Assembly (NCBI GenBank): GCA_038503035.1
Contig: JAVSML010001068.1
Coordinates: 293,591 to 357,590 of the forward strand
Direction of reading: 5' to 3'
DNA from: Crocodylus rhombifer
Lineage: Eukaryota > Chordata > Crocodylia > Crocodylidae
DNA: 64,000 nucleotides
The position numbers were made by a program, and so were the translations under genes. The notes under the pieces were generated by a model. That model did not search any database and was not told the DNA's origin. It saw only the letters and a list, made by a program, of their open reading frames with translations. Of the stretch, positions 34,948 through 48,700 are shown piece after piece; position 1 is the stretch's first letter, and every line of letters begins with the position of its first letter.

Positions 34948-36232
34948 ATTTCATAGTATCTAGGGTCAGGAGGGACCTGAACAGATCATCTAGCCTGACC
35001 CCCTGCCACAGGCAGGAATGAATGCTGTGTTCAAAAGACCCCAGACAGGTGACCATCTAACCTCTTTTTGAATTTACCCAAGGTAGAGGCAAGGACCACT
35101 TCCCTAGAAAGTTGGTTCCAGATTCTGGCCACCCTAACTGTAAAATATTGCCTCCTGATCTCTAACCTAAACCTATTCTCCATCAGCTTATTACCATTGT
35201 TCCTTGTCACCCCAGGTGGTGCTGGGGAGAATAGGGCTCTTCCTATTTGCTGATGATCTCCCCGATGAGTTTCTAGGCGGCTACCATATACCCCCTCAGC
35301 CTCCTCTTGCTGAGGCTGAACAGGTTCAGGCCCCTCAGTCTCTCCTCATAGGGCCTGTCCTGCTGCTCTCTCACCAAATGGGTGGCCCTCCTCTGAACTC
35401 TCTCCAGGCTGGCCACATCCTTTTTAAAGTGCGGCACCCAGTACTGGATGCAGTACTCCAACTGCGGCCCTACCAGTGTTGCATAGAGGAGGAGGATCAC
35501 CTCTCTAGACCGGCTTGAGATGCATCTTTGGATGCATGACAAGGTATGGCTGGCGTTGATGGCTGAAGTCTGGGATTGGCGGGTCATGTTCATCTTGGAG
35601 TCAATAATGACTCCAAGATCCCGTTCTACTTCTGTGCTTTCAAGAGGGGAACTCCCCAGCCTGTATGTATGCTGTGGATTGCTTCTCCCAAGGTGCAGCA
35701 CTCTGCATTTATCTATGTTGAACCCCGTCCTATTCTCATCTGCCCACTGTTGTAGTCTGTCTAAATCTAGTTGCAGCCTCTCTCTCCCTTCAAGTGTGCC
35801 CACCTCACCCCGCATCTTAGTGTCATCCAAGCAAACTTGGACAATGTGCTTTCAACCTCCTCGTCCAAGTCACTGATGAAGATGTTAAACAGTGCGGGCC
35901 CAAGGACTGAGCCCTGGAAGACCCCACTGCTCACATCTTGCCAGGTTGAGTACGACCGATCCACCACTACTCTCTAGGTGCAACCCATCAGGCAGTTTTT
36001 TACCCATCCAACTGTGTAGGCATCAATGCCACAGTCATTTAATTTATTAATGAGGATGGGGTGAGAGACAGTATCAAAGGTCTTCTTAAAGTCTAGAAAG
36101 GCTACTTTCACAGCAACACCATCATGCAAGGATTTAGTTACCTGGTCATAAAAGGCAATCAGGTTGGTCAGGCAAGACCTGCCTTTGATGAACCCATGCT
36201 GGTTGTCCCTGAGCATGATCTCCCCTGCTTGA
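34948..36232 (-). mobile_element. CR1 LINE, minus strand, 5'-truncated
   Basis: The 3' end region starts at about 34948 (tcatagtatctagggtcagg on the plus strand). The minus-strand reading continues through the C-terminal domain and reverse transcriptase and ends at about 36232 in the GEIMLRDNQHGF motif. This is the usual 5'-truncated form. It abuts the older CR1 at 34945. Confidence 0.85.
35273..36232 (-). pseudogene. CR1 ORF2 reverse transcriptase fragment
   Basis: Three minus-strand frames cover the domain. 36300-35974 has GEIMLRDNQHGF, FYDQVTKSL and VAFLDFKKTFDTVSHP (motif A, catalytic Asp kept). 35967-35767 has [16 protein letters not shown] (motif B with a P-to-F change) and [16 protein letters not shown]. 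35830-35273 has DDTKMRGEV (motif C), ADENRTGFNIDKCRVLHLG, DLGVIIDSKMNM and LEYCIQYWVPHFKKD. The breaks between frames show frameshifts, including one splitting motif C, so no active enzyme can be made. Confidence 0.85.
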
Positions 36233-36252
36233 TGGGCAGCAGACCTCCTGAG

Positions 36253-36578
36253 CCAATGGGCAGGTGGATACTTCCTTGCCCCACAGGAGGAAAATGCCAA
36301 TCACCATCAACCAACACATTCACTTGATAGCAGTGGTCTCGATTCTCCCCCTACTAGGGGTGAAAGTCTTGGCCTTTCCTGGTACTGAAGTGGGCTCCTT
36401 CTCACCCAGTGCCAGGGCTTCATACCTTTTCTCCAGGTGGAGTCCTGGATTCTAGTAGCAGAAGAGACTAAGCCATGCACTCCTAGCAAGGGAAAGATTG
36501 AGACCACTGATGCCAAGAGGAAATAACAGGTGGTGGTGGATGGTGAATCCCTCCTGTAAGTTATGGAGGCATCCATCT
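36253..36578. repeat. large inverted duplication, about 115-bp arms
   Basis: The left arm (about 36253-36370) and the reverse complement of the right arm (about 36578-36465) align over gtggatacttcc/atggatgcctcc, acaggagg, tcaccatc and cagtggtctc blocks. Translating both arms outward-in gives related peptides with the shared core VVSI(L/F)PLLGV, which confirms the duplication. The spacer is about 95 bp. It may be a TIR element or a local inverted duplication; no target duplication was seen. Confidence 0.65.
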
Positions 36579-38487
36579 ACTGGTAAACTTCTGATGACCA
36601 TGCACGCTTTTGTACTATAAAAGTCTAGCACTTCAGCCTAAAATCACTGGTTGTTACTGTGTTTCATGAGGGACTATGCAGATTTAATTTCCCTAAACCT
36701 GAATAAAAAATCCTATGGTCTCTGTTTAGAAACTAGAGAGAAAAGGGTGGTCATAAACAAACAAGCAGGGCCAAAACTATCCTTGGGCACCTCAGTGATG
36801 GACCTCAAAGGCTCTGTGCTAATTTGCACCAAGTAGAGTTCTGGTTCTTTCCTGTTGATATCAATTCTGAATTCATATACTTTGAGATTCATTTTGCTAA
36901 AACAGCAGCATTCTAATGATACTGGTTTAAATTAATAGACTTTTCACAATTTTAACTGTCTACAGAGGCTGCTAAAACAATGCATATTTAACAATTTTCC
37001 ATTTTCTCTTGCGTAACTGTCTCAATTGCTCCCAGCATCTTTGAAAGGAACAATTCAGCATAATAAAATAAATATAAGACTAAATTAATTTCCCCTCAAC
37101 TGAGCCACAACAATGAAGAAATAAATTCAGGAGGACTACATGTTTGCAGGCATTCCTATGCAGATTAAAATGAAAAAAGTCAGAAGCAGCGCAAACTAAT
37201 TGACGTTCTGAGGTATATTCTGCTTTAACACATAGGGTTGGGTTTTGATAACACTGAAAAAATGCTTTGCCTGAAATATATACTAAAGAAATTACCACAT
37301 TCCTTCAAATATGACACACTAAAAAAAAAACCCTTCTAAAAATGGTTTGTGCCTTAAAGTTCAGTAAAATGGGGGAAAAAACATAAAAAAGCAATTGGTT
37401 TTTGCATGCAGGACAGAGGTTGGATCCTTGTAAATATGCAGTCAACACCAGTAAGTGTCCTTGAGGCACGATCACGTTGCTAAGATTCTGTTACAGCGCA
37501 ATACTACAGTTTACCTCTTTCCATCAGTCACTGCAGCACACAAAATGAACTTTGTAAAGGAAGCTAAAACGCAAATCTATTGGATTAGCTGCCCTCCAGT
37601 TGCAGCAACCCCATACTTCCACCTTAGTCCTTTCAAAGAGCTTTTGTAAGTATTTTTTTATCTCTACCTCTGTGATGTGTGAACTCCACATGGAATTGTG
37701 TGGTTCCATCCTCAACACAGACCAGTGTCTGACCCCCACAATTTATCCCTCTTTCAGTCTTACTATTCCAGTCTCCCTCTTCTCATTGCCCTAGATTGTT
37801 ATGCCATACCACCCTCCATGGTCACTTTGAGTCTGCTGCCAACACACAAACCCTGATCACTCACTCCTTCTGTTTATGTACCGCATGCCAAAAGAATATC
37901 ATGTGGCCACCACTAGAGCAGAGCCAGGTGTATGTCTCAAAGCACATCCTACACTGAGATCCTATCAGTGTCCTTTGGCCTGCGTCAAGTATTGGCTACA
38001 TGGATATTTTTTTGGCAAATGACACATGTGGACCAAGAGGCAGTAGGTGGGGGTCGTTTCTCAGCAATGGTTTTGGGATCAACATAGATCTGGTATAGAT
38101 ACACCCAGACTTTTATTTCTAATTATTGTTTCTCTCCAAACTTTCCACCAGCCTCCAACATTTGTTATTACAGATGAGATGAACATGATTGTAGGAAACA
38201 AACCCATATTTCATTTTATTTTCAAGTTTCATAGCACATTTCAACGTATTCTCTCTCCTCTCTTTTCTCCTCCTTTGTGCAACAATTTGCTGTCATATGC
38301 CATTTTCCCAAATGCAATAAGCCAGTTAGAGAGTCAGAAATCCCAGGTTGTTTGGGATCACAAGTAAAACTAGGCCCAAAGTTTAGATCAAGATTCACAT
38401 CTGATGGCTTAGAGACATGCCAATGAGGTTGGTTTCACTTACTAGAAAGACAAGAGAATAAACATTGCTTCTGAATTTAGACACAAA
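36579..38487. other. gene-free stretch
   Basis: No coding or element structure was found. Short A-runs occur near 37320 and 37375. Confidence 0.5.
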
Positions 38488-38830
38488 GGACATTTTTACA
38501 CGTGGTTTGGGATGCAGCACCAGGTGCTTTAACTGGTAAGCAGTGCTAATTAAAAGCGCCCGCACATCATATGCATCAGCAGCCCTGCATGACCCTGCAC
38601 CAAATAAATGGCAACAGGTCACTTTGAACTAAAGCTTATTGGATGCGTTTTATTACAAAATGCCCTGCTGACATTTTTTCAGTGCAGGGATGCATGGAGA
38701 TGCTGATACACGTGACATGAAAGGTTGCCAGAGCATGTCAATTTCTGTGCTCTGGCAGAATAGATTGAGTCTGCTCCAACGAACTGGATTTCCAGCACAT
38801 TGGAGCAGGCTCCCTGCATATCTATAAGAA
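38488..38830. mobile_element. palindromic MITE, family 2, copy C
   Basis: It shares gtgctttaact, aactaaagctta, atgctgatacacg and agattgagtctgctcc with copies A and B in the same order. The ends (ggacatttttacacgtgg, and gggttcttatagatatgc on the other strand) are weakly inverted. No coding sequence. Confidence 0.5.
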
Positions 38831-39062
38831 CCCAAAATTCTTGGAGTAGAAGATTCTATTTGTTTTTTTTTCAGCCATGCCATCTCTCCATCAAACACCA
38901 CAAGATAATATGGATATCAAAAGGAATAAATAAAAACTAGCAAAGTGCACAAATCTGAAAATAAAATATAGACTGTGAGCAGTGGGTTTTTTGGAAGTTT
39001 AACTGACTTGGATATGAATGACAGGGAGAGATCTGCTTTCAAGTGGTTACAAAATGGCTTTA

Positions 39063-39160
39063 AGTGCCCAGAATTTTATACTCAACATTAAGCTGATTTT
39101 GGCTCATTTGTTTCCTATGGGAAGAAAAAAAAAGAGAGAAGCAGAATCTTTTAAATACTG
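39063..39160. repeat. direct-repeat partner of a block inside the next MITE
   Basis: This 98-bp stretch (begins agtgcccagaattttatac) recurs in the same orientation at 39460-39567 inside a MITE. Over the first 56 bp there are eight mismatches, about 86 percent identity. The inner copy has an extra insertion of about 16 bp near its end. Confidence 0.75.
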
Positions 39161-39292
39161 CTTTGGAAGAGGAAACAAGTGGTAACATAAATATTTAAGT
39201 CACAGATAAACAATCTTTTGGGAGGTAGGAAAACAAGAAGGGAAAATAGGAGATGCATCACTGTCTCCACACTCTCGTTTTTGTGCTCTCAA

Positions 39293-39677
39293 GGTGTGTC
39301 TACAAGTGTGCATTACTGAGCAGTAACCAAAATTACTGCACAGTATGGGCATGTGTCCACACATGAAGGCCCATACTGTGCAGTAAATATGGTGACTTAC
39401 ACTGACTTGGTCATATATTTGATACCTGCATCATGTAGGTATGAAATTTACTCCTGATTAGTACCCAGAAATTTATAATCAACATTAGGTTTATTTTGGC
39501 TCCTTTGCTTCCTATAAAAAAAAGAAGAGAAGCAGAATATTAGAACAACAGAATCTTTTAATACTACGGGGGGGGAGGGGGCAGGCACGTGTAGATGCTG
39601 GCTTATTCCTGCTTACTGTGCAGTAATTTACTGCATAGTAATTTTAAGCCAGTGTAAATGCACATGTAGACACTCCC
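39293..39677. mobile_element. MITE carrying a copy of nearby DNA
   Basis: The left end ggtgtgtctacaagtgtgca and the reverse-complemented right end gggagtgtctacatgtgcat are TIRs of the gtctacac type seen at 11491 and 12418. tactgtgcagta-type motifs lie inside both arms. TCAA lies on both sides (39289-39292 and 39678-39681). The middle holds the second copy of the 39063-39160 block, which is absent from the other MITEs of this type here. Confidence 0.6.
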
Positions 39678-40077
39678 TCAATTTCTTAAGTCTGCCTGCC
39701 AAGAAACATATCTTTGTCTCTTCCAAGCCCATTCCTTTTTGTTTCTGAACCTGGAAGAGTTTTACATGGTTTTGTGTGACCAATAATGAAGTGAGACAAG
39801 CAAGAGTACCTTAGCTCACAAGCATTTCTATGGGCTTATTACTCACAGATTAACACTTTCAAACTTGAATATAGATATTAGAATTTGGCCCATTATTAAT
39901 TAAATCTCCATCTGAAGAGTTTTAAACCACGGGCAAATTAAAAAAAAAAGTTCTTATTTATGCATGCAAATTTTACCCACAAGTTATATGTGGCAGCCCC
40001 ATTTACAGTGACTTCATACAGTGGCTAAGTACTGGGGTTCAAGACACTTGAAGTGAAAGTGCTCTAACTTTCTAACT

Positions 40078-42780
40078 TTAATCACTCAAGGTTAGGTCGG
40101 GAGCAAGCAAAACACACCTAACCCCCTTTTTTGGGGGGAAGGGAAGGTGCTTGGAGCCTGCTTGCATGGCCCAAGCCCAGCAGGTCGGGGAGGGGGTCTC
40201 TTGCATGCCTCTCAGCATGCCCCTCAGGCTCCCAAGGCTCCAAGAACTCCCTAGCAGAGCTGAACAGGCAAGCCACCACTGATTGTCTGGCAGGGATATC
40301 ATGGACCTGACATGGCAGCAGCTTGTCATGGCATGAGCTTTCATGGCCACAGGCCACCAGCTTTTTGTCCTGTGTGTGCCCCTCCAGTGTACCCCATGCC
40401 TGCTAAGTGTCTGCATGTGTATCAGGCACTGGGTTCTGTGTGTACATATGTGTTTGTATCCCAAATGCCTGTATTTCTCACCACCCCCCATAACGTTGGT
40501 GGCCCCAGCCCCACACAGTGGTAGGCTGTCTAGATCTGCAAAGCCATGGCCAACTAGCTTCTCACCCACATGGACTGTGAGCCCTCTCCAGATAAGTAGG
40601 CCCAGAGGCCTTTAATTGGCCTTGCCCTAGCATCCTACCATGGGTCTCCCGCCACAGGCTCCTCTGGTCTAGTGTCATAGGCACTGCTGCCTGGGCATCA
40701 TTCCCCTTTCCCTCTCCCTCTCCATGATCCCAGGCCCAAAGTGTGTCTGAGAAAGTTGCAGGCTGAGGTAGCTGCTGTGCTTGGATGAGGGGCAGGGGCA
40801 CCACCATAGTAGGTGCCAAGGACTCCTGGATCTCCCATATGGACCCTCAGCCTCTCAACCCTCAGAGCCATATCTCCCCCAAGAACCATGAACCCGCAAC
40901 CCTCACCAACACCTGGGGCTCATGACAGAATGCCAGCCCAAGCTGGGAAGCTGCAACCACAGCCTGTAGTATCTCTTTTGTTTTGCCAGTGCCTCATATG
41001 CACACCTTTCATTTTCTCTGCAATTGTTTGGCCACCTGTCCTGAACCCACTATGCTGTCTGCTGTGATCTGACCTTCTGTGCAAAGATGCAGAGCCTACA
41101 GACAAAAGGGTGGGGTTGTTTAGCTTATAGAAGTGGTGAGCGGGGGAAGGTCTAGGGCCAGGATGGGCCCACAATCATGGGATGGGGATTGGGGGTTGTC
41201 CCAAGGAGTCAATGCAGTGAGTGCCTGCACCATAAGAATTGGAATCAAACGGTGTCCACCGGACTTCACCCACAGATCAGATCAGAGGGGAAGGCCAAAA
41301 GTACTGCTGGGCCACTTACCAACCTGTCCAGGTGCAGAACCTGGGAGTCACCCTAGCAGCAAGAGCCAAGCAACTAAGATAATGGTTCCCATGTGGGAAT
41401 CCTTCTGTCACAGTGTCCCTTTCCTGGAGTTACGGGGAAGGAGGGAGGGATGAAGGGAGGGTTAGGAAATCTGGGTTATTTTGGCAAGGAGACTTTTTTC
41501 CCCTCATTTGTTTAGTGGTTGCCAGACATAGCCGCATCATATCTCATGTCTCTGACCATGGGGGTGCTCTCTGCCAAAACTGCTGTTTACTTTTTCCCTG
41601 CTGAGCTCATTAAACACTGCTGATGCTGTTCTGTGAGTGCTCTGGAGGGTAGGGGAGCTGTTTACTTGTGAGCAATAGGGTTATCTGTGTTTAGACTCCA
41701 AACTCTTATGAAGCATATTGGGGCCCTGAGAGAAATGGCAAGGACATGTCAATTGCACATATTTATGACCCCATTCAATAGGACATGCTCTCTTAAGGAC
41801 CCAAGAGCTGGTCAGGGTAGCAAGAAGGGAAATTTGCTACCTTGCTTGGGTTCCAGGCTTCAGCAGGGGAAGGAGGGGTTGTGCAGAAAGCAGGTGATTC
41901 AGCCTCCCCTGCACCCCAGCATTCCTAACCCCTCACCCTTCCGCCCCAATTCCTTTGTGGGTTTCTCAGCCATAATGACCTGAGAGAGGGCTATCACTGC
42001 AGGGGGTAGCCTGTAACAGCCGCAGCTCCTCCCACTGTCCCTTCCTTCCTTCCCTCCCCCCAGGGACTCTGCATCTCCCTGGAACCTGAGTCCCTGTCAC
42101 AGTCGCATGGAGCTGGAGTGAACCTTGCCATCATGGGTTGTACAGCATCCTTGTGCGTGGCCTGACTTGTCAGGAGAAGTGTCAGGAGGTATGGCCATGG
42201 GTTCTGTGAGTGGTGCCAGTATACTGGTCATTGTGCTGGTACTGGGGGACCTGATACATGTGCTGCACCTCTGGGAGGTGTGTTATAGGACTCTCTGTGG
42301 AACAGTTGCATTCTTCATGGAGAATGGTGACATAGAACCCCCTTGTCCCTCCTCTTCCTTTGTCAGGGTACCTGCGAGCAACTTCTCTGGAACACCCTTG
42401 GTCCCATGGGCATGGGAGTGACAGCTGCACTCTTTTTGGTGTGTGGGACAGGTCTTTGTAGAATGGCATGCTCTGCCTCCAGCTCACAGACTGCTTGGTA
42501 GCATCAAGCATGTGGTAATAATGCCGCCTCATCACTATAGCAAGGCACTGCACCCTGTCTCCATTGTGCCCCATCACCTGCTTCTGCTGGGTGATACCCT
42601 TGAAGATTTTTCTGATTTGATGCCCTATCTGAAGCTGGCACTGGATGTCCTCCTTACCTTAGATGGTGATGAGATCCTTTATTTCCCTGAACTATCACTT
42701 TGATTCCTGGACTTGGCTGATGGGATTCATCTATGGTCTGTGGCAGTGCCTGTGGAGTGTCATTGTCCATGGGTGAGTGA
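40078..42780. other. GC-rich unclassified segments
   Basis: Two GC-richer blocks (40100-41100 and 42000-42780) hold frames of 60-163 codons on both strands. The longest, 163 codons on the minus strand (40078-40569), has no motif I recognise. A minus-strand frame at 41174-40920 includes GGQTIAEKMKGVHMRHWQNK, which faintly resembles the recognition helix of Myb/SANT-like transposon proteins (compare AIAKAMQAQGHNCNWIQV at 52.5 kb). This could be a decayed Harbinger partner gene, but the evidence is thin. Confidence 0.25.
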
Positions 42781-45700
42781 GGATCTGGCTCCAAAAGGGT
42801 GGGTGAAGGGTGGAAGGATGGATGGAAGCAGCAGTGGATTCACAAGAGTGCAATTCCCAGCATGTGGTTCTTGCTCTCCCTTTGGAGGCTGGGCCCTTGC
42901 TCCCACTTCACCTGGACTCTGCTGCTTAGGTCACCTCCAGAATCTCAAATTGTCCACGAGCATGATTCCGACTATGCCAAGCACCCCACCCTTGCTGCAA
43001 AATTCAAAGCTCCACAGCCCATGTGGTTCCTTAAATTCCAGAGATGTGTGTGCTTGCCCTGGCTTGGACATTCACTGCCCCCCCCCGCCCCCCAACCTCA
43101 TTCCCCCACATACTGAATTACCTAACTGATCATATACTAGCTATTTGACCAGTGAGGAAAAAGAGGGGGAGACTATCTGCATTGAATGAGAATGAAAGTC
43201 ATGGCAGGAACGGTCCCTCTAGAAAAAAAACGTTGGCAAATATTTAGGGCCCAACTCAGCCACCCTTGCTTTACATCCTTATAACGTGGAGGACTTTAAT
43301 GTAGTGGATTGTATTACTGGCATGTTATGAATTTCAACTCAAAATAGTACTTGTACATTTTTTTTAGATTTCATTTCCTCACTTCTACTTTTTCTTTCCC
43401 CATCCCTGAACTGATACAGTACAAAGTCCCTGTTTTGAGGAGATTTCAAAATAAATATAGATGTCACAAGTGAGAAGACACAAGGCAACACATTGTCAAG
43501 TGGTTGTTTTGTGTTATTACAAATTCATTTTGAAAAGGAAGGAAATTGCAGAGGAGGTCTGAGACAGGGATTAGGAGTGATCATCTCCTCTTATTACTTT
43601 CTATCATCCAGAGCTGTATCCCTTCAAAAACAGACATAAGCAAGCCTGTTTTAGTGTCGGAACTAAAACCATATTCCAGATTCAGTTCTAAGACTCTAAT
43701 GCAAACTCTCCCCTATGCACCTAAGTTGAAATTTCATATTTAAAGCTTTATCCCTTCTCTATGTGAAAGTGATTTTTGATTAAATAGATGAGTCCAGAGA
43801 GTTTTTGGTTCAGAGTTCAGAACTAACCTAAATCTCAGGCAAACACAAACTAGGTTTTGAACAGGACACTGTTTGTATCACAACGTTACAAAATACTTCT
43901 GAGAATAAGAAGCCTCTTATTGCATCAGATGCATCTGTAATCACTTTGGAGAATGCAAGATGGAGAGAATAGATATTATGGATTGTAGGTACTGATAAAA
44001 AGAAATGCAGTTTGCTTTTATGTTAGCTTTTCCCCCAAAAAGCCATTGAATGGAGGAAAGAAGTGAAAAGTTATTAAAGTATGCCTGGAAGGTGGGTAGA
44101 TGGATGAGGTGGGGCTCCACCTTGGAGGAGCTCCAATCCACCCACCCCAAATTCAGATGAGGCTGAGAAAACCCCAGAATGGGCTCCCTCCACTCCTTTC
44201 CTCCTCTTCCATTCTGAAGACAGCACTGGAACTGGGGGATTGTGTATGTGTGTGTGATGGGGGGGCACTATGGGAGAGTGGCTGCAAACCAGCAACCACT
44301 CCAAACTGCAGCTTGATTGCCCAACTCCCATCCGGACCCAACAGCAAATGTCTGTTGGGTCCAAGGGATTGCTATAATTCATAGTGCTTCCTGGAAAGTG
44401 CCATGAGTTACAGCAGAGAGCGCATGTCTGTCAGTACCCTTACTTATCTTTTCTGGGGCATGAACTGGCAAGCAGGACAACCTGACTACCTCCACTCACT
44501 AGACCTTCAGGAGGGTGACCCTGTTCGTCTCTCAGCTTCCAAAATTCTGTACAGATTTTAAGCAATCTACTGGTTTCAGAAGGGGAAAAAAATGTTTTGC
44601 AGGCAGCAGATTGAGAAGGCAAAAAAAGAGTTTCCTCTCCTCTCTTTGAAGAATGTAAGGTGTTTCCTAAAGGGAGCATCAGAGGCACTGTGTCCAAGAA
44701 GGGTTTTATTTTATTTATTTTTTATTGTTGAGTGGGTCTAAGAAAGGAACACTTCATTCAGGTTAGCATGAGCATTGGATATTATTATACATAAAGCCAG
44801 GAAACGTTACAACTGTAAAACGGTAACCAATAAAACAAAAAATATGAGAGCTTGACAGAGAAAGGTAGCTGGGGCTCCCAACAGTATACCTCAAACTCTG
44901 CAACAGACCATCTGAACCAGCCTTCTATCAAGCCATTCTAAACCATTCCTCAGGTGACCAGAATTATTAGAAATTGGCTTTAAGACATAAGAACAGAGAA
45001 ACACTGTCTGCTTCTTTGTGGGCTATTGTATACATCCAAAGTTTCTGGGACTTCAGGTCTGTGAGCTGGATTCATGGGTTTCTGGTCCTGTGGCCTGTAT
45101 TGAGCACAGGCAGTGTAAGTGATTCTTACAATCTACATTTTACAGAGTTTCCCCAGACAAGTTGGAAAGTAGTGATGCTACATATTAATATGCATAGGTG
45201 TGCTGATGTACATTTTGGGCACATTCAAGTATAATTTTAACTTTCATAGGGAATTTTCCCATTGCCAGAAATAAGTGCAGATGAAGTAAGTCTTAAGATA
45301 AGATCATTGTGAATAGAGGCATCCCTAGTTTCTTTCAGTCTGAAACTGGAGCTGAAGCCCATTCAGCACTTGCTTACCTGTACCCATGACACTATGCAAT
45401 TAAGACAAATTCAACAGTGAGCAGTTTTATTTGTGTGCATGGGTTTACACTAGGTGAAGGAGTCAGAGGGGGGAGAAGTAGCCCAAAGAGGAAAATGGAC
45501 CAAGCAAAGACATTGGGCAAGAGCAATAACTATCATTGCCAAGACTGTACCCACATGGTGAGTCAGCAAGGCCAGATGAAGAGAAAAGACATGGGCCTGA
45601 GGACAGAGGATTCACTGACTTTTATCAGGGGCAGAGTCAGCCTGGCACATAGACAGAGGAATCAAGCTCTGGCTAAGGCTAGAATGCCACCTTGGGAGGG

Positions 45701-48700
45701 TGGATGAGCAGGGGCCGGCAAAGCCTCATAGGTTGCTGGCATAATGCAACCTACCATGAGTCAGGATGGGATCTGGTACAGATGTTCATTATGGCACTCA
45801 AACCACAGCACTGAAGTCTGATACCACATCTATCCAGGGTTATCTTAGAGCAGGATCCACTACATTCACAGCACTCTATTTGCCCTGACCACCTGTGTGG
45901 TTATGACTGTAAAGTGCTTTCTGCATGCCTACTGTGCAATAAGTGTAATTTCTGTACCTGACCAGTGAGTACAAGTCAAGATTGTTTGGTGTACAGGCAT
46001 TCCATCATTTGTGTGAACAACTGTGTGATGCATGTAAATGTAAAATTATTCATGCAAGTGCATAAAAAGTTGCAAAACATCTGAAACTAGGTTAAGGCCT
46101 TTAAAATTTGTGTTTCAGCTGAAGAAAAGTACAGAGACCCACTTACATTACATATTTCTCTTGACTAATGGCTGCTATTGCTTTGTCAACATTTCAGCAG
46201 TTTTATAATCATAAATGGTCCCTTTTGTCTTATTCTTATTGAATGGCAGCTCAACCCCCTCACCCCCAGTGACCTCACTGACCCCTGTGAGATCACTTAC
46301 AATGGTACTAAGTAAGACTTGGCATGAATAAAGGTGTTACAATATTGTCTTTCATTTCATTTCTGATAACATATGCACTAAGATGAAGAAATGGTATAGA
46401 TTTAGTAGCCAGATGCCTGAGTTTCATTTTTTCCAAAAGATGAAAATATGTTAATGAATGAATCTTGGTGATTATTCAATTCACGTAAGACTCAATTTTA
46501 ATTTGACTTAAAATTGCCAATTATCATATTGCTGCCCAAGGAAAGCAAGTCTATTCAAATTGTGAGCATACCTTTTGCAAAATCTTACCATGAATTTATT
46601 TATTTTTACTTGTTCTTTTTTATTTCAGTTGAGAATCTACCCAGTGGAAATAGTCAAACTTTAGATTTCAGTGCGATAGAAATAATCTTCTGGCAGCCAC
46701 CATATGTCACTTTCTTGTGTACAATAATAAAAATCAGTCAGTCTCCCTTATGATTTGTTTATCTTCAGAAGTGATTTTGCAAGCCATCATGGTGACAAGC
46801 TCATTTTTCAAATTGGCTGTCCTATAATAGTATACCTTCTTAAAAGACACCACCTTATCAAGCCCCATCTAAAACCCCAGGGTAGCTACTGGATTATTCA
46901 ATATTACACACTACTAGGACAAGAAAATAAAACAAAAATCATAACAAAAGAAAAGTAAAAGAATGAAAGAGGTTTTTTAGACTCATAAATATGTAACAAA
47001 TTCAAAAGAGACTAATAGTGACACTGCTTTTCAAGAGGTTTTATAATGAAAATAATAAAGTGAGAAAAAAAAGAAAACTTTTTCCAGAGAAAGCTCTCAG
47101 AGCATTGCCCCCTTTTCTCACTTGAAGCTTTGTAATCCTGTATTTGTTTTTAAAAGCATTGTCAGAGCCAATGCTACTGTGCTCGTTAGAACTGCATTTC
47201 ATTCATTACTGATTTAGATATTGTGCCAAAATGCCAAGATACACGCAGATAGCAGGGTACAGACAGTGCTTCTCTTGACAAAATGGTCACAGATAGATGC
47301 TTTTCTTGATGCTTTACTGTCAATCAATATAATGAATGAGCTAACCTTCAATAGTTCTGGAGCATGCTTGAATACATATAAAGCCACTTACACAAGTATG
47401 AAGAGGAGTTTCAGTTCTGAACCAGGTCATTAATTTGTCTTTTCTGTAAGAGAATAGTTTTTAAAAAGAGGAGGAGAAGAAGATGGTGATTTCACTGCCT
47501 AGGGATGCAGTGATACTGGAAAACAGTAAACCAAATACATGCTGTTTTTCATCCATTTATTAATTAGCAGCAGTCCCCTTTGAAGAAGCTACATATTGCA
47601 AAACTGATGTAACAATGTAACTGTAGGCAAAGGCTAGAAGACTAACTGTCGGCAGGACTTGAGATGAAATTCAGTATCTTGTTTAGCCAATTCTTTTGTA
47701 GTGCTTTAGCCTGTGCGTCTCCCAACCCATATATAAAAATATGCCTTGAATTCTAACGTGACTGAACCCGTAACTTGAGAAGTAACCATGAATGAGAAGG
47801 CAGCAAACACATTCAGCCAGTAGTGGCAATGCTTGGGTTGAAAAAGAATCTGGCTATTGAAAAGAATACTACAGGTAACAATACACTTTGCACTTCTCAT
47901 ATCTAAATAGGTCAATGTGCTTTACCAACACCAATTAATAAAGCTTTACAGCATCACTGAGAGGTAGGTAAATTATTCACTTACCAAGGAAATGCAGCTG
48001 TCTTTGAGGTGAAATCTAGCATTTGTTTTGTAGCACCACCATGTAAGGCAAGTACTTTCTGTAAGAAGATGAACACCACCATAACTATGTGAAGCTAGAT
48101 GTACCAAACAGATAAGCCAAATTTAGTAGCTGATATATTTACCCATGCTGAAAAATCAAAGGATATTAGGCAAACATCCATACTCTTACGAAAACTGCTA
48201 TAGGATTGTGATTATTTATAGTGGTCAGGACTGCATTTTTCTCTCTCTACAAAATTGTTCATTATTTCAAATATTTTTTAATTTTTCAGAACTATTTGGT
48301 TTAGAAGTTTAAAACAATCCAGCTTATTCCCTGGCCTCATAAATTTGTCCTAGTTATTTTTCTTAAAAACAAAGAATATTTTTCAATGCTGCACTTGTCC
48401 TTAAATTCATCTGTTCCCATAATGACATCAGAGAAGATGTAAAATGGGTCCATCTTAGGGCCCTGTCTCTTCCAAGACACTGACTTCCCAACTGAATTAC
48501 ATCTTCCATGCTGTATCATGGTCACTTCCCTGGTACACCCACTGTGGTGCCTCCTTGGAGTCCCCTGAGCATAATGCATCATGGGAAATGATTTCCAAGC
48601 ATGAGTCACCCAAACACAAATTCATATGTGTACCATCTGGAATGAAATTCTTTATTTTCAGACAAGTTTTCAAGTTTTGAATGAAAATATGGTGGTTGGG

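Noticed and set aside
42125..42703. Plus frames of 98 and 86 codons and an opposing 131-codon minus frame
   Set aside because: There are no motifs, and the opposing frames are equally long, so no strand can be favoured as coding.
45709..45860. Possible hAT left end caggggccggcaa
   Set aside because: No partner terminus or duplication of tggatgag could be located.
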